A stretch of 64,000 nucleotides of DNA from Actinernus sp. WN-2022 (lineage: Eukaryota > Cnidaria > Anthozoa > Actiniaria > Actinernidae): positions 158,402,344-158,466,343 of the forward strand of contig JAOWCC010000577.1 of assembly GCA_030867875.1 (NCBI GenBank), read 5' to 3'. The notes under the pieces were generated by a model. It saw only the letters and a list, made by a program, of their open reading frames with translations, had not been told where the DNA came from and searched no databases. Position 1 is the stretch's first letter. Each line of letters begins with the position of its first letter. The translations under genes and the position numbers were made by a program. Below, in pieces: positions 55,599 through 64,000 of the stretch.

Positions 55599-56390
55599 TT
55601 GCTTGCAGTGCGCGAATGTTTGATACACGGGAACTGGGAGAAAGCTCCCAAACCCTACCTGATGGTACGAAACGAGTTGACATTCATCGGTTATGTAATT
55701 CTTCGGGGCACCAGAATTGTTATTCCTGCTGAGTTGCGGAAGAGAGTGACTGGCTTGGCACATGAAGGGCACCAAGGTATCGTAAAGACCAAAGAGAGGT
55801 TACGGTCGAAGGTATGGTGGCCTGGGATCGATAGAGATGCAGAGAGGAGATGCAGGGAGTGCTACGGCTGTCAGCTAGTGACTAAGCATGTACCACCACC
55901 ACTAGTTAAGCCTACAAAGATGCCGGATAGACCATGGAAAGAGCTTGCCCTAGACTTGATGGGACCGCTACCTACGGGTTAGCACTTGATTGTCTTAGTT
56001 GATTACTTCAGCAGATGGATGGAAGTGGACGTAGTTCGTTCGACGTCAAGTGAAGTGATAATTCGGTGTCTAGACTCACAATTTGCACGACATGGTGTAC
56101 CAACGGGACTGAGAACAGATAACGGTTCTAACCTTGTATTCGAAGAGATGGAAAGTTATTTGAAGGAGATGGGTGTTGAACATCGGTACACTACACCACT
56201 TTGGCCAAGAGCGAATGGCGAGGTAGAACGTCAAAACAGATATGATCGCTTTTGAAATCCATGAGAGCGTTGCACGCAGAAGGGAAGAATTGGCGTGTCG
56301 AGCTGAACAAGTTTCTACTTGCGTATCGATCGACTGAACATACCACTACGGGGAAGAGCCCATCGGAGTTATTGTATAAGAGAAATTAAA
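55599..56390 (+). pseudogene. Gypsy integrase
   Basis: Zinc-binding module HEGHQGIVKTKERLRSKVWW with CRECYGCQ; core ALDLMGPLP (first Asp), an in-frame TAG at 55981, then VDYFSRWMEV, RTDNGSNLVF (second Asp) and TPLWPRANGEVERQNR (Glu). A frameshift near 56250 is followed by LNKFLLAYRSTEHTTTGKSP. Confidence 0.9.
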
Positions 56391-56413
56391 GCTGACCACG
56401 AAGCTACCTGAGT

Positions 56414-56863
56414 ATGATGACGAAGGGTAGATACCAACAGGTCAGGGACCGTGACGCAGAGAAGAAACAGGCTAATAAAGATTACGTGGATAACAAGTTC
56501 CATGCTGCAGATCGGGATGTGAATACAGGTGATTCCGTATTGCTGGAGAAGAGAAAAAATGACAAACTGTCTTCGTCGTATGAGAGGCAGCCCTACGAGG
56601 TTATGGGTCGATACGGAGACCAGTTAAGGCTGAGATCACCAACTGGGGTTGAATACAAGAGGAACATTCAACATGTTAAGAAGTTCCAGACACCAGTTAT
56701 TCAGCAAGGGGTAGATCAACCTCCACCCGGAACATTGTCTCAGGAGCAAGTTGTCAACCAACAGGATGACCTGCCACAGCTAGAACCAGTTCGTACAGAA
56801 GCAAAGCAGTTGTTTGTGGTATCAGAACAGGGCGCAGCTGCTGAACAGGCACAGTCGCCTTAG
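56414..56863 (+). pseudogene. Gypsy integrase C-terminal tail
   Basis: Open frame with DRDAEKKQANKDYVDNKFHA, GDSVLLEKRKNDKLSSSYER and YEVMGRYGDQLRLRSPTG, the GPY/F-type C-terminal domain of Gypsy integrases, then a Gln/Pro-rich tail. Confidence 0.8.
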
Positions 56864-56996
56864 AGGACTATGATATAGGCTAGGTCTTACAAGACTTTGG
56901 ACAGTATTCGTTTAGTTTTATGATGGACTTGCAAACCATTCAGGTATACGTTATAGTTGTTGTTTATCAGAACAGTGATCTGAAGAAGAAGAGGGG

Positions 56997-57164
56997 TGGT
57001 GCATGTTTGTAGTAGCTAGACACACTTCCTGTGCATATGTTAATGAGTCATGACGTATTGTACATCCGGGACCTAATGTAGTGTTCGTGACGAGCCAGAG
57101 TGTGCGACTCCGGGTAAAATGTATGCCGAGTAGTTTGGCCTTTCTGGCCTCAATAAACACCACA
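56997..57164 (+). repeat. Gypsy 3' LTR (long form)
   Basis: 168 bp ending TGGCCTCAATAAACACCACA, directly after the polypurine tract. It contains the roughly 90 bp missing from the 5' copy, and an AATAAA. Confidence 0.85.
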
Positions 57165-57180
57165 GGTCTGTTAAATCATA

Positions 57181-57200
57181 AGGGGGGGGGGGGGGGGGGG
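57181..57200. repeat. Poly-G tract
   Basis: About 20 G residues just right of the Gypsy insertion; the following GCAAAACAAGTTTTAAGTGC ... GGGGGGGTCATCAAAGTTTT resembles 58252-58330, so the Gypsy entered an older repeat with G tracts. Confidence 0.9.
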
Positions 57201-58250
57201 CAAAACAAGTTTTAAGTGCTTTTGTAGGGGGGGTCATCAAAGTTTTCACGTATCTGTCATGTAAAATGTAATGAAATTGTTGTTGTAATGCGAAGCAAAT
57301 GTTTGGTCACCAGAACACAGGAAACCAGTGTTTTGGAGAGCAGTAAAACCTCACAAATTTAGGCTCGGGCCTTCGGCCTCAGCAGTATTTAAACACAGTC
57401 TGCTTTGTGTTCTTCATACGCAGGATGGTATTCTCTAAGCTCAATCCATGATCAAAGGCACATCCCCATTGGGACAGATAATGCATTGCTGTTCAGGAGA
57501 TTAGTTATGCCAATGCTGAGCTCTTTTTCATTCATTTATTTATTTATTTGAGACTTCGGAACAATGCAATATGATGCACTAGAATGCAATTATCAGTACT
57601 ATTTCAAGTACCCATCCGGGAAGGAGGGCGAGGTAGAGATTTCCAGAAGAATACATGTATATATATTTTTTCTACTAAAAAAAGGTATTGTATCATGGGA
57701 AATACCATAAATCTAGAAACATTTATTTAATAGTAAATTTAATAGATTTTAACAACAACAACAACAACAACAACTTTATTTACACCTGGAGATTACAAGT
57801 TAGCTAAATTCGTTCGTTATTGAAATAGGTTAGGCATTGGTTACCTAGAGTAACTAAAAAGCTAATCTAGCTAGGTAGCGCAAGTATTAGACAATTTGTA
57901 TAAATATATGCAGTCGGAAAGAGGACAATTAAACATAGATAACGATGAGTACAAGTACAGACATCTAGAGTAGACTAATGGATAATGAAAGAGGTAAACG
58001 TGAAATATGCAAGCATTGTATACATAGAAGAATATATGAAAGGATTTACAGTCAAATAATCAAATTATCATTATTGAAATATATAAATTATACATCAGTA
58101 ATCATTGTAATTAATATTATTATTATTTAAGGTAGGAGTCAATAAAGTCTGCTTTTAGTTTTTTTTTAAAGCTTTTTTTGTTAAGGGCTTTGGTTTGTTC
58201 ATTTATGTATATGCAGTTTGCATTCTTTCTTGCACATCCATCTTTTTTGT
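57201..58250. other. Non-coding stretch
   Basis: No gene is seen. A LINE/SINE-like 3' tail on the minus strand (TAAATAAAGTTG followed by TTG repeats) spans 57748-57790. Confidence 0.5.
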
Positions 58251-58251
58251 T

Positions 58252-58402
58252 GGGGGGGGGGGGGGGTCAATAAAGTTTTGAGCGATTTTATAGGGGGGTC
58301 ATCTAAGTTTGAATTCATTCATAGGGGTATCATAAAAGTTTTAACAAGAGAAGCCGATGAAATGCCGACCCCCCCCCCCTCCCCCCCCCCCCCCCCCCCC
58401 AC
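58252..58402. repeat. Facing poly-G and poly-C tracts
   Basis: About 16 G at 58252-58266, GGGGGGTCATCTAAGTTT in between, and about 30 nearly pure C at 58369-58400; the CCATAAATAATGAATACTCC to the right is the complement of GGAGTGTTCATTATTTATGG at 52248. The element bounded by this motif exists on both sides of the Gypsy region in opposite orientation. Confidence 0.8.
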
Positions 58403-58644
58403 CAAGCCATAAATAATGAATACTCCCTAAGTGATTGATTCTTCTAAATGGTTTTGAGTCCTAGTTCATACTAAGTATAATTGATAATAGCAAATCAATG
58501 AACTCAATAAAGCAGACAGTTTTTGGATCGATTTAAACATTATTGTCATTTATTCAAAACAACAGTCAACTGCAGTCTAAACCGATTTGGAACCACTCTT
58601 CACAGAGTTCGCACTCGATCATGTTGTCCCAACACTCTGCAAAC

Positions 58645-58716
58645 CGCAAAGTCCAGTTAGTCGGTCGTGACATCGGTCTTTGTGGAAATGGTTCAAAGGT
58701 TCCTCTGTCCAAACAG
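58645..58716 (+). repeat. 72-bp direct repeat, copy 1
   Basis: CGCAAAGTCCAGTTAGTCGG ... CCTCTGTCCAAACAG, repeated at 58995 with one base missing. Confidence 0.9.
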
Positions 58717-58994
58717 CTCACTAAATGGGATCTCATTCTTTGCTGGTCATATTGCACGATGTAGAGGGGTCGTTACCAGCTGCCAGCTCAATCGCGAATA
58801 TGCTATTGCGAACAACCCGCAGTCCACTCCGCCGCGTTGTTTCAAGGTTTTTATTTCCACAAAACAATCATTACATTTAGGACATGCGACAAAAGATATT
58901 TGCTAATGTGGAGGAGCACAAGCATAAAACCACGAGGGTTACCAAAGTTGCTTATACCCCTGGAAAACTTATTTAAATTAATCTATATATAAGA

Positions 58995-59065
58995 CGCAAA
59001 GTCCAGTTAGTCGGTCGTGACATCGTCTTTGTGGAAATGGTTCAAAGGTTCCTCTGTCCAAACAG
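58995..59065 (+). repeat. 72-bp direct repeat, copy 2
   Basis: Second copy of the preceding entry, followed by two GAGTCGGAGGCAATTCGA words (59069 and 59091). Confidence 0.9.
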
Positions 59066-59324
59066 TCGAGTCGGAGGCAATTCGAGTTCTGAGTCGGAGG
59101 CAATTCGACTGGCAGTTTCTTGTCCTCGGCTAAACAGCGATAGCACTCGGCCAACCGTATCGTGATTGATACAGCTAAAATCACTTCTACTGTTCATTTC
59201 GTGTCAATACAATCTTGCTCTCTGTCTTTTTTAGGGTTTAAGCTTTCAAACAATCCGTTCTTTGAAGTCTCTACGTGCAGTACAGCCAAAAAATATTATG
59301 ACTTCGTGCTATTTAAGCGGGAAC

Positions 59325-59440
59325 AAATCCGCGAAGGGAGATCAGATCTGCTAGCGGATATTATCTCCCGGGGGATCGAATACGCTAGCGGATTTGATCC
59401 GGGGGGATGAAATCCGCGGGGGATAAAACCGCTAGGACAT
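59325..59440. repeat. Inverted counterpart of the 52021 minisatellite
   Basis: CTAGCGGATATTATCTCCCG, GCTAGCGGATTTGATCCGGG and GGATGAAATCCGCGGG complement the left-hand units at 52040-52130. Confidence 0.75.
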
Positions 59441-61258
59441 CTTCACTGAACTAGAATGGAACAAGAAGGGCTGAAACCTCTTGGTATTGAGTTCCACGTC
59501 GTCAAGTGATTATGATGTAAATAGAAAGCTGGCGTTCTCTTGTAGATCACAAATATACCGATTAGAGCCACACACAAACACGATGATGGCCTAAGGCCCG
59601 ATTCAAACGTCGAACTTTTCATGCGCCGAATGCAATTGAAACAAAAGATGATTAGGCGGCTTCTTTTGATCTAATTAGAGAAAAGAATGCATTTAATTTA
59701 GCACGGAGCCTCGTATTGAATCCTTTGTGCGTGACAAGTAAAGCATATCGCAGAAGTGGGCTATATACCATTTTCTCAGGTATGCGCACGCAATATTCGC
59801 CCGCCAAATCGCTTTTTGAACAATAGACGCCAATTGTTGAACAATAGCCGATAATTTGAATAACAAAAGCTGTCGCATCAGAACGAGTCTAACAAAGCTA
59901 ACAAAACTCACGGCCCGCCAAGAAATACTTCATGTAGGCAGCTTGGATTTAGACTGGTATGTAATCAACTAAAGTCGATTGAGGTATGCTAACCGCCGTG
60001 GAAAGCGAGTAGCAGCTGACGTTTCGAGCGTTAGCCCTTCGTCAGAGCAAAAAAGCTTGGATTTAGTATTGGTTGAAATAATAGGGAGGGTTATAGGAAA
60101 CCACTACGTGATTCCCACGTGAAGTATTTACCGGCCCGTCAAGCCTGTTGCGTGCGCATACTTGAGAAAATGGTCTATTGTAACGGGTGCATACACATAC
60201 ATGTAGCTGAAGCAGACTGCATGACGCATTGTTGACGTAGGCATAAATAGAATAATCAAACACAATTAACGTCACATTCTGGTATTTTCTTCACTTTCCA
60301 CAGATTTATCAGAAATGTTTTAAAATGGTTAATTGAACTGGCTGATGCAAAATCTTCTTAAAAATCACACACCGCCTACGTGAATGTATTTTATCCGCAT
60401 TCTTTTGCTATTATAAGAACTAGACAAAACACTCAATTATCTGGCACCCTGATCATGAATAATGAAGACAATTTATCTCGAAAAGATGACTGTAGAAAAA
60501 TTGTAAGAGACCAATGTTTAGGACTTCTGGCTCCTATATTGGGACATTAGTTACGAGTAAAAAGTTCAGTGTTCTGTCCTAGATTTCGTTTCGTGTGAGA
60601 AGCAAGCTCTTTAAATATTCACGTGCGGCACAGCACGCTTCTTACCACTTCCGCATATCATCAGTTAAGCTCAGATGGCAGCTGATGAGATCGAGTCAGT
60701 CTTGAGTATATATGGCTGGCCTCTTCCTTGAACACAATTTCTCTTCTTAAATGTACATGGACTATATGAAGCATTATTTGTTTATCCAATTTATGGAAAA
60801 CTACATTAATAATAAATAATAACAATAACAATAGTAATTGCGTTCGACGAAGGAGAACGCATACTAATCTTGCAGTGGGACTCCCTGTGGTTATGTGTGG
60901 GCTACCTGTGCTTCCCCAAGCGAAAGAAATCGAGATTCTTGTCCTCATGTCATCATGTGTGTTTGTACTTTTTGGAATAAATTATCTCGGCCGGAGAACT
61001 GGTAACCACACGTACACGATGCGAGCGGCCATTTTGGTGAATGCCATCATGGCTTCTGTTTTGTTTCGCGATCGGTTAGTTACTTGCCTTATTTTCCTAC
61101 AATCCAATGCAATGATGTTTCAAAGGTTCGCAAGTACAATTGAGCAAAGCCTGAGGAAAGTGTGTAGTACATCTGGAGGACCTTCAACATTCAACTCGGC
61201 CATAATTATTTATTTATGCTGAACCCGAGTTAAATATGTGCGATCGAAAAATATGCTG
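59441..61258. other. Non-coding stretch
   Basis: No gene is seen. 59990-60055 carries GCTGACGTTTCGAGCGTTAG followed by CCCTTCGTCAGAGC, a phrase that looks like part of a dispersed repeat. The frame 60875-61222 has no ATG start and no family motif; (A/T)AATAATAA repeats lie near 60800. Confidence 0.45.
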
Positions 61259-61665
61259 TTGGCGTGCTCGCTGCATTGAATTGTGCTGTTCGGTTTGCCA
61301 ATACCAAAACTGCAAATGGTCAAGATGCTATAAATCATACCTGAAGGCTGAAGAGAAATACATGGATATGAATATTTCAGTGTGAGTTGCGAAGAGTGAC
61401 AACACCAGCGAAGTTGAACAGAGAACTGAGTCAAATCCAGCCGACTCTTATCGCTCCCCAAATCAACTCACCATAATTTGTAACAACCGAGTGAATTCTG
61501 TTGGCTTGCTCGCTGTACTGGATTCTGCTTTTCGCTGTACATACAGAGGTTTCCATACAGATACCGAAACTACAAACAGTAAGATGACTTGGCTGAAGAG
61601 AAATCTATGTCTGAGTTTTCTAGATACCCGTAATCGCCGTATCTTGTGTGAGTTGCGACACTGTG
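61259..61665 (+). repeat. Diverged tandem duplication
   Basis: Two copies, 61259-61400 and 61500-61665, share TTGGC(G/T)TGCTCGCTG, TACC(A/G)AAACT(A/G)CAAA, GGCTGAAGAGAAAT and GTGTGAGTTGCGA in the same order. Non-coding. Confidence 0.65.
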
Positions 61666-63762
61666 TACATCTTGCCTTTCTTGGTTGTACAAATTAACGG
61701 ATTCAAATTAACACTACATTCAGGCAGAGAGTTAATCTTTCATATGCCAAGGAACTGGAATATCGACACAGTACAAGGTGAGGGAAATTTAAAGTGCTGA
61801 GTTCATTGCTGTGTTCCCTAAATCATAATCAATTAATCTACACTGAATTTCTAGCGGACCTGAGACAAGGCTGATCAAAGCAATCAAAGCCAGGACATTG
61901 ACCATAAGTTATTCTGGAACTAACTCACTTGAAAAATACCAGGGAAAAGTAATGTGAATGATCTGAATCGAAGGAACTACATGGGGTGTACTTTATACAC
62001 ATGCATATATAGTTTATGTTCTAGGAACAGGAATGCAGTTTATACACATCTGAATAGCCGTAACTAAGCTTGTAATATTTATTTATACGTACAGTGTACT
62101 TTATATATCCTGTAATATAGTGTCCCCAATTAGCTTTATAGCTAAATACTATTGACACTCAAATAAAGTTCATGTATGTATGTAAATGTTTGTAGCTATA
62201 GCCTGGGTTGATTTGTGTTCTACACTAACTTCAGTTATTGCTTTACACTGTATACCACACAGCAAAATGTGCTACGAATTCTCAAATCAATGCTACATGT
62301 ATACATATATTTAATAGCCACATAAGCATCGCATCCAATGATTTAATGTTACACAAAGATAATTACAGTTTTATACCCAGATGCATCCCCTTGTATATAT
62401 TAACATATAAGTCAAGACATCAAAATTTACACATTAGTTAAAAAAACAAGCGTTTTTGATCAGAATTACGTACACCGTCCACATCATTACAGCAATTTTT
62501 CAGCTTTTCAGACTGTTACCACAGTCCTTTCTCCGTCTTTCAAAAAATGTGTCGAACGCACTTTGATAATCTATGATTACTTCTAGTAATAATGTTTAAA
62601 CAGGGGCCCCTGTTGAAAAGAAAACTAACTAGCTAAAATAGAATAAGGAAGTAAATATAAAATTTACGAATAGAATAATAGTTCAAGACATGTGTTACTG
62701 TAAGTCTAAAACTATGAAGTCTTTAGCATTTACTGGCCGACAACAATAGAAAAAGAATGGTTTGTGAAATAGTCATTTTAAGAACCTACCGATGACAACC
62801 AGGAAAGCATACGAATAATAATGTAAAATATAGGTTAGTTGGAAATAAATGAAAATGAATTTAGACTTCATGTTTCGTCCCCTAGATGGACCTCATACCG
62901 GCCCTGAAAAATATGACGGAGTTGTGGCTGGACGTTGAATAATTATTAATTTAGAATAATATCAAAGTTTAAAGTGCCTACATGTATGAAACGAAAACAT
63001 GTTTCATTTATTTTTATAAAGCAAGGTTTAATATATCTATAGTTTCCGCCGTTGTCTGAACTGAATATCCTTCCCTTCCAAACTCCAAAAGCTCAGTCGA
63101 ACATGGTTAAATTCGCGCGGTCACAAGCATGTAAATTAGTCATGTGACGTAATACGAGGTAAACACCTTTGTACTGACTGCAAAGGTATTTACGTCACAA
63201 TTGCGTCCCAGACCGTTAGAATTTGTCGCGCAAACTGAGTTGGTTGTGGACGGCGGTTAGATCAAACAATGGTAGGACTGGGACAGAGCCTTCTTTCCCG
63301 CGCCAAGCAGAGAATTTAAGAAACAGCGAACAGTTTCTGTGTTTACATAGCGTATATAGGTAAACACAAAAAAGTGTAGGAACACATGAGCCTCTCGGAG
63401 AATGTTTCCACAACTACTTGAGTGTTAAAACAAAGTTGCTTTTATGAAAGAGAAATGAAAAAGTTCAAGAAAATCTCAATCTCAGCCAATCAGAGGACGC
63501 GTACTATTGGATATGTTTGTAATTCTCCGCTGGTCACGGGGTTCATACAGTAGAATTGCGAACAGAATTCTAATTGCGATCCAACTACAGCACGCTAGAC
63601 CGGAGTTTTCCGGCGACAAGTCGAGAGTATACAGAGGCGAGGTCCTTTCCTTTTGGATCCATTTTAGCAACAACAAATGGTTATAAAAGCGACGTTTTAC
63701 ACTGATCCCTACCTGTTAAAATTAGTTTATAACCTTACCAAATGTATCCTATTTATTTCCAG
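61666..63762. other. Non-coding stretch
   Basis: Nothing supportable. AT-rich to 62900; a slightly GC-richer part at 63100-63680 includes AGCCAATCAGAGG near 63485. It could be flank or intron of the gene suggested by the exon at 63763. Confidence 0.4.
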
Positions 63763-63795
63763 AAAGAACAAGAGGAAATTATAGATAAACCTAAG
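63763..63795 (+). CDS. Candidate 33-nt internal exon of an unknown gene
   Basis: CTATTTATTTCCAG is a strong acceptor; 33 nt encoding KEQEEIIDKPK follow, then the consensus donor AAG|GTAAGTG. The exon keeps phase 0 if read this way. Other exons would lie outside the window or are too short to detect here. The family cannot be told from 11 residues. Confidence 0.4.
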
Positions 63796-64000
63796 GTAAG
63801 TGTTCTGTTAAGTGTTCACATTTCACACATATTACACGTTTTACTTTACGGTTCTTCAATTGCTGTAATAACTCCGTAATTAAGGGTTGAGAAACAGTAC
63901 AGTTGTGTGTTTTGTCATTTTCTGTACAGCCGGTGGTTCGTACTTCATATATGGTCTAGGCTGAGCTGCAGAATACCCCGCAAATACTCCCTCCCTACAA

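Larger units (their letters stand above)
52284..57164 (+). mobile_element. Ty3/Gypsy LTR retrotransposon, defective
   Basis: Flanked by the 5-bp duplication GGTCT (52279-52283 and 57165-57169). The LTRs start TGT/TGG and end CACCACA. Just inside the 5' LTR is AATTGGGGACGAGGATGACA (primer-binding region); a GAAGAAGAAGAGGGG polypurine tract precedes the 3' LTR. Gene order gag - RT - RNase H - integrase is that of Gypsy. Frameshifts, stops, loss of the protease and a nested DNA element make it non-functional. Confidence 0.9.

Noticed and set aside
60875..61222. 115-codon frame as a possible membrane protein
   Set aside because: No ATG at its beginning, composition typical of non-coding sequence, no recognisable motif or splice support.
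62785..62935. Possible minus-strand exon near 62800-62900
   Set aside because: GTAGGT and TTTTTCAG sites exist but do not enclose a sensible open frame.

Overview
The window is a piece of an animal nuclear genome. It has split genes with consensus splice sites, two conserved metazoan genes, retrotransposons of three orders and many short inverted-repeat (MITE-like) elements. The AT-rich composition and the mixture of BEL/Pao, Gypsy, CR1/L2-type LINEs, tRNA-derived SINE and foldback elements suggest an invertebrate, most likely a cnidarian. That placement is inference and not proven here.

Host genes lie mainly in 8.4-43.2 kb. A complete TMEM245 gene (AI-2E-like multi-pass membrane protein) reads on the minus strand from an ATG at 41580 to a stop at 8435. 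I assembled 13 coding exons whose splice phases all agree and which encode 882 residues. Intron 10 is 12.8 kb and has a GC-AG boundary. Head-to-head with it, 368 bp away, is an almost complete farnesyltransferase beta-subunit gene (FNTB, plus strand, ATG at 41949, stop ending at 43154). Its whole catalytic domain is in one exon. An 84-bp intron near its 5' end is possible and would change the N terminus.

1-8.4 kb (downstream of TMEM245) is repeat territory: a GC-rich repeat pair, a dead BEL integrase fragment, a 144-bp tandem repeat interrupted by a 5'-truncated and internally duplicated LINE, several MITEs, and a Tigger-like element reaching to within 50 bp of the TMEM245 stop codon.

The TMEM245 introns carry most of the remaining elements. 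A 123/127-bp satellite (15 units plus about 2.5 more) is split by a 1.56-kb insertion and by a young BEL/Pao element with a 1467-aa gag-pol frame but a truncated integrase. There are also TTAA-flanked MITE families, a SINE, Tigger-like elements, nested MITEs, a MITE with an expanded 11-bp minisatellite, and a cluster of foldback elements.

43.5-64 kb holds a large nested foldback beside FNTB, a decayed APE-type LINE (ORF1 and ORF2) with a MITE in ORF1, a Ty3/Gypsy element with 5-bp target duplications that has itself been invaded by a TIR element, G/C homopolymer tracts, and long stretches where I see no gene. A 33-nt candidate exon with strong splice sites near the right edge suggests a further gene beyond the window.

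The two recognised genes act in unrelated processes (membrane protein of unknown function; protein prenylation). Their only visible link is a shared intergenic promoter region. I did not find a coherent new multi-gene system. The most noteworthy items are the GC-AG giant intron, the nested satellite/BEL structure, the structure of the FNTB locus and several uncharacterised MITE families.
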